The notes under the pieces: model-generated
Seen by the model: only the letters and a program-made list of their open reading frames with translations
The model's database searches: none
What the model was told of the DNA's origin: nothing
DNA from: Eisenbergiella tayi
GTDB lineage: Bacteria > Bacillota > Clostridia > Lachnospirales > Lachnospiraceae
Length of the DNA: 64,000 bases
NCBI RefSeq assembly: GCF_001881565.1
Contig: NZ_MPDJ01000005.1
Span: 709,347 to 773,346, forward strand
Direction: 5' to 3'
Part shown: in pieces, positions 25,619 through 35,316 of the stretch
Numbering within the stretch: the stretch's first letter is position 1
Layout of the letters: every line of letters starts with the position of its first letter
Position numbers and translations under genes: made by a program

Positions 25619-27586
25619 TTAAGAATAAACCTTAATCATTACAGACTGTGCCGGAATCAGCTTAATCCGCACATACCCATCCTCGCTTTCCGTCACCTTC
25701 TTCGTCCACAGATCCTTCACCTTACAGCGCTGCCCCTTCTCCAGTCCGATCTCTTCCACCGGTATCACTACCTGACGCTCATCGGAAAGACTGTAATTGA
25801 ACGCAGCCACCACAACAGCATCCTCATCCTTCCTGGCGAAAACATCTGCAGCGAACTCTCCCTGCGCACCCGAAACAGGCCGGAAGCTTTCTCCCTTTCT
25901 GGCAACTGCATTGATCTCTTCATTGGTCAGCACTTCCCTGGCCCGTTCCCTGGCCTCCGGGATCCCGTAATCATCGCTGGTAAGCATCAGGCTTCCGCAA
26001 ATCACACCTGTATGATATCTGGTCCTTCCTTCCTCCAAAGTGGTGGAATGCTTATCATAGGTCTTATAGGTCACGATATGATCCGGATCATTAAAACGGT
26101 ACAGGCAGTCATTCATCCACCACAGATAGGTGATACAGTTATTCAGATAAGCCGATTGATCCAGGCTCCCGAACGCATCACAGGAAATCCTTCTGGCATG
26201 CCCGTAGCCGTGAGGCATGATCGGTGCAATGGACAGGCTTATAAAAATCGGGTAGCCTGCTCTCTTTTCGGACAGGCATTCCACAAAATGACTCATTCCG
26301 AAGTTAAAGGCCTGAACGCCTGTGGTGATATCCTTATTATAAAATACGCCCTCCCGGCAGCCGTGTCCGACAAAGTCCGTCTTCACACTCCGGAATCCCC
26401 ATTTGATAATATTATCCGTCTCATAGGAAATATAATCCATCGTACCTGGATGGGTGGGATCCAGGGAATACAGACCGTCAATCTGAGACAGGATCTTCCC
26501 GTCCTTATCCCGAAGCAGCAGATCCTCAAACAGATAATTTCCATTGGTCCCGGGCACTTCCTGCTTAAACTGATGTTCATGGGTAATAAACGGGCTGTAA
26601 TACGTTCCGGGCTCCTGCCCGTTCGCCTCCGCATAGGCTACGGAATCCCTCATTTTATTGGTAAAGCGCCCCCAGGCCGCATCATAATTCACATACTGTT
26701 TTCCATCCGAGCCCTGATAGGTATCCTTGATGGATTTCATGAAATCACAGGCTTCTTTGTATTTTTCAAAGGTCACCTTTCCCATAAGTGCCGCCCAGCT
26801 GTTCCAGCCGAAAATCACGGGGCCTTCCCAGGGCAGCGCCGGTTTCACCGCGGCGTTGGCTTTTCCGAAGGCCTGCAGCCCATCCCGGGTATCCTCAAAC
26901 CAGCCCAGGAAAATACGGGAGCTGCACACCTGTGTCCCGCTCAGCCAGCCATGCTGTGCACCGTCCAAATCCCTGGTATCCTCCGTAGCCACGCCGGAAA
27001 TCCCCCGGAATTCCACAATGCTGCCATCCTTGTCCGCTGCCGCCTGAAAACCGGTCTTCCAGCAGTCATGATCCACGGATCCCATGACCAGTCCTGCATT
27101 TCCCTTCTCCGGATGAACTACTGTGAATTCATAGGACATCCTGGAATCTTTCACCGGATAGTCCACGAACTTCGCCCATTTGTCATTGTCGAAGGGCGCC
27201 GAAAGAAAACGGATATCTTTTTCCTTCATCACAAGCACCGGTTCCTCCCCACAGCCGTACAGCGGAGTCATGCAATTGGTGCTGAGCACATCTTCACCTT
27301 CCGCCAGCAGACGGATGGTTATGTAATCCGCATACACATCAAACAGCTGAATCAGCCTTATACGGCCTCCGTCCTCATGGATAAATTCTTCCCTGCGGCA
27401 GCCGCCGATCTCTGTTTTTTCCTCGCTGACCCTCTTCGTATGCTGCTTCATGTCCGTTGTTTTCAAACAGGTGCCATCCTGCAGCCTGACCTGTGCATAC
27501 AGATTCTTAAATTCCCCTCCAGAAAAACAGATGGAAAAGCACCCTGTCTCTTCATTTAATTGTAAACCGTCCCAATCCATGCTCAT
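25619..27586 (-). CDS. GH36-like alpha-galactosidase, copy 1
   Basis: About 655 residues. ATG 27586 is chosen because GGGAGTGAAT precedes it; the longer frame to 27751 overlaps the upstream gene. The beta-sandwich N-terminal domain is followed by a TIM barrel. The probable nucleophile is the Asp in VKTDFVGHG, and WNSWAALMGK and PIMPHGYGHARRISCD are conserved with the next gene. No signal peptide is seen, so it acts in the cytoplasm on imported galactosides. It is the last gene of the ABC operon and a paralogue of its neighbour. Confidence 0.8.
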   Translation of the reverse strand: MSMDWDGLQLNEETGCFSICFSGGEFKNLYAQVRLQDGTCLKTTDMKQHTKRVSEEKTEIGGCRREEFIHEDGGRIRLIQLFDVYADYITIRLLAEGEDVLSTNCMTPLYGCGEEPVLVMKEKDIRFLSAPFDNDKWAKFVDYPVKDSRMSYEFTVVHPEKGNAGLVMGSVDHDCWKTGFQAAADKDGSIVEFRGISGVATEDTRDLDGAQHGWLSGTQVCSSRIFLGWFEDTRDGLQAFGKANAAVKPALPWEGPVIFGWNSWAALMGKVTFEKYKEACDFMKSIKDTYQGSDGKQYVNYDAAWGRFTNKMRDSVAYAEANGQEPGTYYSPFITHEHQFKQEVPGTNGNYLFEDLLLRDKDGKILSQIDGLYSLDPTHPGTMDYISYETDNIIKWGFRSVKTDFVGHGCREGVFYNKDITTGVQAFNFGMSHFVECLSEKRAGYPIFISLSIAPIMPHGYGHARRISCDAFGSLDQSAYLNNCITYLWWMNDCLYRFNDPDHIVTYKTYDKHSTTLEEGRTRYHTGVICGSLMLTSDDYGIPEARERAREVLTNEEINAVARKGESFRPVSGAQGEFAADVFARKDEDAVVVAAFNYSLSDERQVVIPVEEIGLEKGQRCKVKDLWTKKVTESEDGYVRIKLIPAQSVMIKVYS

Positions 27587-27624
27587 ATTCACTCCCATCC
27601 CCCGCTCATGCAGGTATATTCTTT

Positions 27625-29619
27625 TCAGTTTCCATTCTTCCCTTTTTTGACACGCAGTATCGCAGACTGCGCAGGTATCAGGCTCACATGTATATGACCG
27701 TCCCGGACTTCCGTTTCCCGCTTGCTCCACAGATCCCTCACCATATAGCATTCTTCCGCCGAAAGCCTCAGCTTCTCCACGGGAATATCCATATGCCGTT
27801 CCTCCGACAGACTGTAATTAAAGACTCCGAGCAGAATCCCGTCTTCCTCCGGTCTCATGAACACATCCGCCGCGGATTCACCCCTGGCACCGGAAACCGG
27901 ACGGAAGGCTCCTCCTTTCGCGGCCGCCTTATTGACTTCCTCATTCGTGAGCACCAGACGGGAACGCCGGCAGGCTTCCGGAATCCCGTAATCATCACTG
28001 GCAAGCATCAGCCCGCCGCAGATGACTCCCGTATTAAAACGGGTAATCCCTTCCTCCAATGTAGTGGAATGCTTGTCATAGGTTTTATAGGTCACGATAT
28101 GATCCGGATCGTTAAACCGGTACAGACAGTCATTCATCCACCACAGATAGGTGATACAGTTATTCAGATAGGCCGACTGATCCAGGCTTCCGAAGGAATC
28201 ACAGGAAATTCTCCTGGCATGACCGTAGCCATGGGGCATGATCGGCGCGATGGAAAGGCTGATGAGGATGGGATAGCCGGCTCTTTCCTCCGACAGGCAG
28301 CGTACAAAATGGCTCATCCCATAATTATAAGCCTCCACACCGGTAGTGATATCCTTATTATAGAAAACACCCTCCCGGCAGCCATGGCCCACAAAATCTG
28401 TCTTTACCAGCTTATACCCCCATTGTATCAGCTTTCCGGTCACATATTCCATATATTCCAGCACGCCGGGATGAGTGGCGTCCAGGGAGTACAGGCCGTC
28501 TACAGGCGGCAGTATTTCCCCTTTTTCATCCCTTAACAGCAAATCCCGGTACAGGTAGTTGCCTCCCGTTCCCGGCACCTCTTTTTCAAACCATGGCTCC
28601 AAAACGATAAAGGGGCTGAAATAGGCGCCCGGTTTCTGATTGTTCGCCTCCGCATATTCCACCGTATCCTTCATCCGGTTGGTAAACCGTTCCCAGCCTG
28701 CATCATAGTCAATATACTGCATGCCTTCCGCATCGTGGAAGGTATCCTGAATACTCTTCATGAAGTCGCTGGCTTCTTTATATTTTTCATAAGAAATCAA
28801 GGGCATCAGCGCCGCATAGCTGTTCCATCCGAAAGGAACCGGCCCTTTCCACGAAAGCGCAGGCCGGATGGCCGCATTGCACCTGCCGTAAAGCTTCAGC
28901 CCCTCCTGCCAGGAGTTAAAACTGCCTGCGAAAATACGGGCGCTTTTGATTTCTGTTCCCCGCAGATAACCATGTCTGATACCATTCAAATCCCTGGTAT
29001 CTTCTGTGGCCGCACCGCATACCGCAGTGATTTCCGTTTTCCCGCTGTTTTCATTAGCTGTTGCCGTAAATCCCGTTTTCCAGTGATCATGATCCACCGA
29101 CCCCAGCACAAGCCCTCCCTCAGAGTTTTCCTCATGCAGTACCGTGAACTCATAGGACATACGGGAATACGCGACCGGATATTCCACAAACTTAGCCCAT
29201 TTGTCATTATCAAAGGGTGCGCTGAGAAACCGTAAAGGCCCGTCTCCGAGAATCACCTCTCCCTCTTCCCCCGCAGGGCAGAACGGCGCAATATAATTTG
29301 TCTCCGCCTCACTGCCGCTGCAGAATGCGGTGGAAGCCGTAAAATAATCCTCGTAGATACAGAACTCCTGCACCAGTTTCCAGTCCTGATCCCCCGTATG
29401 GATAAAAAACGCCTTCCGGCAGGCTCCCGGCAGTTCCTCCCCTTCCGATTCCGACACCTCATGTCTCCATAAGTCCGTCGAGCGTACAAGCCTCCCGTCC
29501 TTCAGCCTTACCTCCGTACACATATGCAGAAGCCTTCCCCCTGCCAGCTCTGCACAAAAGGTACCGTCCTCCTGATTCAGGAGGATACGAATTTTTTCAT
29601 TTCCTATATTATAAGCCAT
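27625..29619 (-). CDS. GH36-like alpha-galactosidase, copy 2
   Basis: A 664-residue paralogue of the downstream gene. The segment from about WGYKLVKTDFVGHG through PIMPHGYGHARRISCDSFGSLDQSAYLNN is almost identical between the two, whereas the N-terminal domains differ more. The Asp of KTDF is the likely nucleophile. The protein is cytoplasmic (no signal peptide). It follows the permease pair, so its substrate should be what the transporter imports, probably an alpha-galactoside. Confidence 0.8.
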   Translation of the reverse strand: MAYNIGNEKIRILLNQEDGTFCAELAGGRLLHMCTEVRLKDGRLVRSTDLWRHEVSESEGEELPGACRKAFFIHTGDQDWKLVQEFCIYEDYFTASTAFCSGSEAETNYIAPFCPAGEEGEVILGDGPLRFLSAPFDNDKWAKFVEYPVAYSRMSYEFTVLHEENSEGGLVLGSVDHDHWKTGFTATANENSGKTEITAVCGAATEDTRDLNGIRHGYLRGTEIKSARIFAGSFNSWQEGLKLYGRCNAAIRPALSWKGPVPFGWNSYAALMPLISYEKYKEASDFMKSIQDTFHDAEGMQYIDYDAGWERFTNRMKDTVEYAEANNQKPGAYFSPFIVLEPWFEKEVPGTGGNYLYRDLLLRDEKGEILPPVDGLYSLDATHPGVLEYMEYVTGKLIQWGYKLVKTDFVGHGCREGVFYNKDITTGVEAYNYGMSHFVRCLSEERAGYPILISLSIAPIMPHGYGHARRISCDSFGSLDQSAYLNNCITYLWWMNDCLYRFNDPDHIVTYKTYDKHSTTLEEGITRFNTGVICGGLMLASDDYGIPEACRRSRLVLTNEEVNKAAAKGGAFRPVSGARGESAADVFMRPEEDGILLGVFNYSLSEERHMDIPVEKLRLSAEECYMVRDLWSKRETEVRDGHIHVSLIPAQSAILRVKKGKNGN

Positions 29620-29667
29620 AATTAACCCCCATTAAACCCAAACTTCTCCGCCGGCAGGAATGCTGAA

Positions 29668-30567
29668 TCAGGCCTTGACCGCCCCCAGCATGATTCCCTT
29701 GACAAAGTATTTCTGAATAAACGGATAAACCATGATAATCGGTATGGTTGCCACCATAGTAGCCGCCATACGGATGCTGTCCGGAGTTACCGTCATACCG
29801 GATTTGGCATTTGACATCTGCTGGGATACGCTTCCGCCGGTCTGATACTGGTTCAGGATTTCCACCAGGACAGACTGCATGGGCTTCAGGCTCTGCGCGG
29901 AGGTATACAGATATGCATCAAACCAGGAATTCCACTGGTTTACCGCGACAAACAGCCCGATAGTCATCAGAATAGGTTTTGACAAAGGCAGGACCAGCCG
30001 GAAAAATACGGTCAGATCCGTCGCCCCGTCTATTTTGGCAGCTTCAAACAGGGATTCCGGCATGGATTCCACATAGGAACGGACCAGAATCATGTTATAT
30101 ACGCTCATCATCAGCGGGAAAATAAATACCCAGAACGTATTCAGCATGTGGATTCCCTTTAAAACCATATAATAGGGAACCAGGCCGCCGCCGAAATACA
30201 TGGTAAAAATAAACAGCAGGTTCCAGAATTTCCGCCCTACCAGATCTCTTCTGGACAGCGCATAGGCGAGCATGGAGGTTACCAGAACCGCTATGGGCGT
30301 ACCAATCACCGTCCTTGCCACACTTACTTTGATGGATGACAGAAAGGTCTTTTTGGTGAGTATCTCCAGATAACTGGAGAAGCTCAGCTTCCTGGGAAGG
30401 AAATACAGCCCCCCGCGTATGGCGTCTGTCGCATCATTAATGGATATAATGAAAATGTTCCAGAACGGATATACCGTTATAATAGTAACAATGGACAGTA
30501 CAATAACTTTAAGAATATCCAGTATCCAGTCTTCTTTGCTTTTATTTCCGATTTTTGTTTTCCGCAT
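29668..30567 (-). CDS. Sugar ABC transporter permease, YtcP type
   Basis: About 300 residues from ATG 30567, which follows GGGGAGGATAAGC; the ATG at 30600 lies inside the previous gene. Six membrane helices, an EAA loop (EAAKIDGATDLTVFFRLVLPLSK) and the C-terminal PFIQKYFVKGIMLGAVKA ending define the subgroup. It forms the channel with the preceding permease. Confidence 0.93.
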   Translation of the reverse strand: MRKTKIGNKSKEDWILDILKVIVLSIVTIITVYPFWNIFIISINDATDAIRGGLYFLPRKLSFSSYLEILTKKTFLSSIKVSVARTVIGTPIAVLVTSMLAYALSRRDLVGRKFWNLLFIFTMYFGGGLVPYYMVLKGIHMLNTFWVFIFPLMMSVYNMILVRSYVESMPESLFEAAKIDGATDLTVFFRLVLPLSKPILMTIGLFVAVNQWNSWFDAYLYTSAQSLKPMQSVLVEILNQYQTGGSVSQQMSNAKSGMTVTPDSIRMAATMVATIPIIMVYPFIQKYFVKGIMLGAVKA

Positions 30568-30580
30568 GCTTATCCTCCCC

Positions 30581-31531
30581 TTAAAACAGTGCCGAATCAT
30601 TCAGCTTCTTGGTAATCCCGTTGGCACTCAGTACCAGGATAAAGGACACAATGGACTTGAACAATCCAACGGCGGTACCATAGGAATACATTCCGTTTTT
30701 CATACCATAGCGGTACGCATAGGTATCAAGTACGTCCGAATAGTTCAGTATGGAGTCATTCTGCATCAGGAGCTGCTGTTCAAAGCCGGTATTCAGGATA
30801 CCTCCCACAGCCAGGATAAGCAGGATACAGATAGTGGGCCGGATTGCCGGAAGGGTGATATGCAGAATTCTCTGCACCCGGTTGGCACCGTCCACCTCCG
30901 CCGCCTCATACTGTTCCTGATCAATTCCTGAAATGGCAGCCAGATAGATGATCGCATTATAGCCCATAACCTTCCAGGTATTGGCTATGGCTATGATCCA
31001 CCAGAAATAGGGGCCCTTCTGGAAAAACAGGATATCCTCGTCCGTAAAATGAAAGAACTGAAGTATATCATTTACCACACCGTCTCCGGAAAGGAAGGTG
31101 AGGAAAATGTTCGCCGCAATAACCCAGGAAATAAAATAGGGAAGGTAGGATGCGGTCTGCACAAATTTCTTCATACGCATGCTGCGCACCTCATTCAGGA
31201 AAATCGCTATAAGAATGGGCGCAGGGAAAGAAAAGAGCAGCGTCAGAAGGCTGGTAGCCAGCGTATTGCGCATTATCATAACAAAGTCATTCTGAAAGAA
31301 ATATTCAAACCAGTCCAGCCCCACAAACGGCGCTCCCAGCAGATCATGGAAGTAGCCTTCCGTTGTGGGCGAATAATTAGTGAATGCCATGTACAGGCCG
31401 GTCATCGGCGCATAACATATAAACACCACCCAGACAACAGCCGGAAGCATCAGCAGAAACAGATACCGCTGATCCCACAGCCTGTTCTTCAGCGGTTTTT
31501 TCGGCGGCTTTACCGCAGCGCTTTTCGCCAT
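30581..31531 (-). CDS. Sugar ABC transporter permease, LplB type
   Basis: A 316-residue permease with the typical N-terminal YLFLLMLPAVVWVVFICYAPM helix and an EAA loop (YEAAEVDGANRVQRILHITLPAIRP). It sits between the binding-protein gene and the second permease. The start has GGGGGT upstream, next to the hairpin at 31553-31580. Confidence 0.93.
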   Translation of the reverse strand: MAKSAAVKPPKKPLKNRLWDQRYLFLLMLPAVVWVVFICYAPMTGLYMAFTNYSPTTEGYFHDLLGAPFVGLDWFEYFFQNDFVMIMRNTLATSLLTLLFSFPAPILIAIFLNEVRSMRMKKFVQTASYLPYFISWVIAANIFLTFLSGDGVVNDILQFFHFTDEDILFFQKGPYFWWIIAIANTWKVMGYNAIIYLAAISGIDQEQYEAAEVDGANRVQRILHITLPAIRPTICILLILAVGGILNTGFEQQLLMQNDSILNYSDVLDTYAYRYGMKNGMYSYGTAVGLFKSIVSFILVLSANGITKKLNDSALF

Positions 31532-31552
31532 ATTGTTACCCCCTTTTTTTAA

Positions 31553-31580
31553 GAAACGCGGTTTTTATAAACCGCGTTTC
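31553..31580. other. Intercistronic hairpin between binding protein and permease
   Basis: A 12-bp perfect stem (GAAACGCGGTTT with AAACCGCGTTTC) and a 4-base loop lie directly after the binding-protein gene. On the minus strand it is followed by an A-run, not a T-run, so it is more likely an mRNA 3' stabiliser than a terminator. Such hairpins help keep binding-protein mRNA more abundant than permease mRNA. Confidence 0.65.
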
Positions 31581-31613
31581 CTGTTGTTCTCTTTGTTCAG
31601 TTTACGCGCCCTT

Positions 31614-33239
31614 CTAGTTTTCCGCATTCCATATAGCCATACGCGCCTGGTAATTTTCATTGATTTTCGCTTCTACCTCTTCCATGCCCGCCGCGTCACA
31701 GTCCGCTATCATCTGGTTATAAATTTTATCTAGCTCTTCATCCGATGCCGCATTGATCATCTTCGGGTATGCCTGCTTGATAATATCCTGCACCTTCTGG
31801 GCTTTCAGGGCGACAGGATCATTTCCCGTAGGAATCAGGTTGTCAAATTCAGCGGTATCCCAGTAGGTATTTGTCAGATTCTTTTCCGCCCAGGTTGCGG
31901 TAATGTCTTTTCTGGACATCTGCATACGGCAGGGAGAGCCGTCCTTATGAGTGGAGGCATTTCTTACAAACCATGTCCATCTGGTAATACCTGTCTCTTC
32001 TCTTGTTTTTTCCAGATTATTCTGCAGGCCGTCCAGTACCTCCTCATTGGGAACATAGGTATCGCCGTCTTTTGTCCAGTCCTTCCCTTCAATTCCCCAT
32101 AACAGCAGATCCTGGCCTTCCTGGCTCGCACAGTAATCAATGAATTTCAGGGCGGCATCCAGATTCTTGCAGTTATTGGTTACGGCAATGGCATCCCAGC
32201 CTAAAGAAGAACGTCCGCCCAGTGTCGTCTTGTCTGCGTCGTATCCGTCCGGAACCACCTTATATGCCAGATAGTTTGCATCCTCTCCGACCGTGGAGGT
32301 CAGACTGGAATTGGCTGTCCATGCATTCCAATAGGCTCCCATATAGCCTAAGATATTTCCCGTTGCCAGCTTCTGGTTGAACAGCTCATCGTTATTGGAC
32401 ACCCATTCCTTTTCCAGAAGGCCTTCCTGATGCACGCCATTGATGAAATGCATGGCTTCCAGATATCTGGGATCCCTGATATCCCAGTAAAGCTGTCCAT
32501 CCTTCTCATAGTAAGTTTTCATACCGTACATGCCGAGGATTGCGTTCTTGCTGTCCTGCTCATCCGCCAGGGTAAGGGCAAAGGTTTCTTTTCCGTCAAC
32601 CTCCGGATATTTTTCTTTGTACTGCCGGAATATATCCATCATCTCGGAAGTGGTGAAAGGCTCGTCGCTGTCCGCCCTGTCCTTTCCCACCAGCTCACAC
32701 ATGATATCATATCTGAGGATAAATCCGTTTACCGGGTCGGGATCCATTCCATACCAGTTGGACAAATAATAATTCTGCCCGTCAGTCCATCTCGTTTTCT
32801 TCAGTGTATCGCCGTACATTTCCGTCACATTGGGCATCTGATCCAGATAATCCGTCAGATTTACCAGTGCCCCCGCCTCGATGTATTTATTTACAATATC
32901 GCTTCCTCTGTCCATCAGGACGATATCCGGGTAATCCTTTCCTGCAAGCATCAGCGCCAGCTTTTCTGCGGGGTCTCCTGTAGGATTTACCACCTCGATA
33001 TTAATTCCGGTGCGTTTCATCAGTTCCAGGGCAACAGGGTCGTCAAACTGCTTGGAACCCGAGTTTTTGTCAAAAAAAGTGAGTGTTGGTGTTTCCCCGC
33101 TGTCTGCTGCCGATTCGGCAGTGTCTGCCGCCGGTGTTTCCCCTCCCCCGGCTGTTGTACTGCTGCTGCTGTTGCCGCAGCCGGCAAGCATGGTAACTCC
33201 CATTGCCAGGGTCAAAAACATTGCTATAGCCTTTTTCAT
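31614..33239 (-). CDS. Extracellular solute-binding lipoprotein
   Basis: A 541-residue sugar-binding protein. The signal peptide has the lipobox LAGC with Cys21 lipidated, followed by a Ser/Thr/Ala-rich linker. The mature domain resembles LplA/LipO-type binders (TLTFFDKNSGSKQFDD at the start). It is the first gene of the operon permease-permease-GH36-GH36. The neighbouring YesM/YesN pair is its likely regulator. Confidence 0.92.
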   Translation of the reverse strand: MKKAIAMFLTLAMGVTMLAGCGNSSSSTTAGGGETPAADTAESAADSGETPTLTFFDKNSGSKQFDDPVALELMKRTGINIEVVNPTGDPAEKLALMLAGKDYPDIVLMDRGSDIVNKYIEAGALVNLTDYLDQMPNVTEMYGDTLKKTRWTDGQNYYLSNWYGMDPDPVNGFILRYDIMCELVGKDRADSDEPFTTSEMMDIFRQYKEKYPEVDGKETFALTLADEQDSKNAILGMYGMKTYYEKDGQLYWDIRDPRYLEAMHFINGVHQEGLLEKEWVSNNDELFNQKLATGNILGYMGAYWNAWTANSSLTSTVGEDANYLAYKVVPDGYDADKTTLGGRSSLGWDAIAVTNNCKNLDAALKFIDYCASQEGQDLLLWGIEGKDWTKDGDTYVPNEEVLDGLQNNLEKTREETGITRWTWFVRNASTHKDGSPCRMQMSRKDITATWAEKNLTNTYWDTAEFDNLIPTGNDPVALKAQKVQDIIKQAYPKMINAASDEELDKIYNQMIADCDAAGMEEVEAKINENYQARMAIWNAEN

Positions 33240-33412
33240 AGTACCCTCTCCTTCTCTGTATAATATGTATACTTAATAACTTTTACATGCATATAATAAG
33301 TCAATTTTTACCTCTTATACATATTAAAATTTTACAGTTTATATAAATATTGTACATTTATAGAAATAAAGAGGGATTTTTATATCAACATTCAACAATT
33401 TATATAAAAATA

Positions 33413-35173
33413 TTACAATTGCAAATCCTTCTGCTCTCTGATAATCGGCAGTTTGATATAAATTTGTGTTCCTTCCCCCTCCTTGCTGTATACTTTTACC
33501 CCATAGGCCTGCCCGTACTGAAGCTGAATCCGGATAGACACGTTTTTCAGGCCAAAGCCCCTCACCGCATTACGGATTTCCGTATTGATTTCCTCTACGG
33601 TTTCCGCCTCCATACCCACGTCGTCGTCGGTAATGATAAACAGCATATAATCCTGTTCCCGCCGCAGGGTAATTCCGATATGAAGAATCGCAGTCTCATC
33701 CTTCATGGCATGATGGATGGCATTTTCCACAAGAGGCTGAAGGATAAGCTTAATGATCCGGCAGTCCATCAGCTCTTCATCCAGATTATAGTCCACCTGA
33801 ATAGCCTCTCCGAATCGTACCTTCTGCAGCTGAAGATAATTCTCAAGGAGGTTCACCTCTTCCCTCACACTGAGAATATTTTTCCCTTTGTTCAGGGAAA
33901 TCCGGTAAAACAGGGCCAGATGTTCCACCATATCCATAATTTCCGCGTTTCCGCTGCGCATGGCCATAGAGGATATGGAGGATAAGACATTATAAAGAAA
34001 ATGGGGATTGATCTGTTCCTGCAGCAGGTTCAGCTCTGCCGCCTTCCGGATCAGCTCTTTTTCATAAATATCCTTGATGAGATGCTTCACCATAAAGCTC
34101 ATATCGGAAAAGACCTCCGCCAGTATCCCGATTTCATCCCGTCCGCCGTCTTCTATTCTTTCCCCGAACACCCCGTCCTTCATCTTTTCAACGGATTTAG
34201 TCAGCTCCTTGATTCTCCGGGTAATGAGAATGGAGATGACGGCGGAAAAAACAACGGACATTATGACAGCCAGAAGAGCAAATAATATGACATTTTTTAC
34301 GGAGGTCCTGATATTCATTTCCAGCATCGGAACGGAAACAAGCGAAAGAATTTTCCAGCCCTGAGGGCTTGTGACGGAGCTGACCAGCATTTCCTTGCCG
34401 TCATATACCGCCGTATCCCGTTTGTTGTTCCCTATTTCTCCTTCATAGCCGTCCAGTATGTCATAGACGGAGCATCCCATGAGAGTCTTGTCCGTACTGG
34501 ACACCACATAATTTTCATCATCCAGAATTATCATTTCATCATCACCGGACACCTCGGAAATAATCCCGAGAAGATGCCTGTCATCGATCTCCATCCGCAG
34601 GACATTCCGTAGGCTCCCATAGCTGTAATAATCCAGGGAACGCACCAGATAAAATACATATTTGCCGTCTTTGTTTATGCCTCCCCTCATAAATACGGGC
34701 TTTCCGTTTTCTTCCCTCGCCCTTTTGTACCAGCCTTCCTGCTCGATTTCCTCATCTACCTTGTAGATAAAATAATAATCCTGGGCAATCGTCTGGTTGG
34801 TCGTATATATGGAAAAGGTATTCACATCCGAATTGATCGCCATCATCGTACCGAAGTAGCTTTTCAGATAATAATACAGATCCTCATAGCCATAATTGGT
34901 AAAATCCACGGAAATCAAATCCTGGACCTGCTTGTTCATAAAAATAAGAGAGGATGCATTTTCATAGCCCTCCAGGACCATGTCCATATTATTGCTGGCC
35001 CTGGCAAGGTTTTCCTCCATATTGCTGTAGCTCTGCTCCAGAAGTATATTTTCCGTATTCATATAGGCATAGGCGCCGAAGCCGACGATCGGCACCATGG
35101 AGGTAATCAGAAACCCGAAGAAAAATTTCCACCGCAGAGAAATATTTTTTAAAGCCCTCTTGATACTGCGCAT
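33413..35173 (-). CDS. YesM-type sensor histidine kinase
   Basis: About 586 residues from ATG 35173 (GGGGAGGACAAGGG upstream). Two membrane helices (near residues 16-36 and about 290) bracket an extracellular Cache-like sensor. A HAMP segment and the His_kinase motif (QEQINPHFLYNVLSSISS, phosphorylated His) follow, and then an ATPase domain with ENAIHHAM and VRGFGLKNVSIR. It pairs with the response regulator encoded just upstream and lies upstream of, and on the same strand as, the galactoside ABC operon. Confidence 0.9.
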   Translation of the reverse strand: MRSIKRALKNISLRWKFFFGFLITSMVPIVGFGAYAYMNTENILLEQSYSNMEENLARASNNMDMVLEGYENASSLIFMNKQVQDLISVDFTNYGYEDLYYYLKSYFGTMMAINSDVNTFSIYTTNQTIAQDYYFIYKVDEEIEQEGWYKRAREENGKPVFMRGGINKDGKYVFYLVRSLDYYSYGSLRNVLRMEIDDRHLLGIISEVSGDDEMIILDDENYVVSSTDKTLMGCSVYDILDGYEGEIGNNKRDTAVYDGKEMLVSSVTSPQGWKILSLVSVPMLEMNIRTSVKNVILFALLAVIMSVVFSAVISILITRRIKELTKSVEKMKDGVFGERIEDGGRDEIGILAEVFSDMSFMVKHLIKDIYEKELIRKAAELNLLQEQINPHFLYNVLSSISSMAMRSGNAEIMDMVEHLALFYRISLNKGKNILSVREEVNLLENYLQLQKVRFGEAIQVDYNLDEELMDCRIIKLILQPLVENAIHHAMKDETAILHIGITLRREQDYMLFIITDDDVGMEAETVEEINTEIRNAVRGFGLKNVSIRIQLQYGQAYGVKVYSKEGEGTQIYIKLPIIREQKDLQL

Positions 35174-35255
35174 ATCCCTTGTCCTCCCCTCCTCCGGGTG
35201 TTTTCCCCGGATAACCGCCGGATGGCGCGTTCTGCAGGCCATCCCCATGTCCGAC

Positions 35256-35313
35256 AAAAAAGCGGCTGTTTCCTCCGTATCTTCTAAAGATATGGACATG
35301 AAACAGCCGCTTT
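35256..35313 (-). terminator. Terminator between response regulator and kinase
   Basis: On the minus strand AAAGCGGCTGTTTC pairs with GAAACAGCCGCTTTTTT, ending in a T-run, with an inner AAGATAT/GTATCTT pair. It lies just after the response-regulator stop, so the kinase is partly uncoupled from it or is read through. Confidence 0.7.
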
Positions 35314-35316
35314 GGC

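Noticed and set aside
25559..27559. A 666-codon open frame on the + strand
   Set aside because: It lies fully antisense to the GH36-like gene, lacks a ribosome-binding site and has a composition typical of a reverse-strand shadow.
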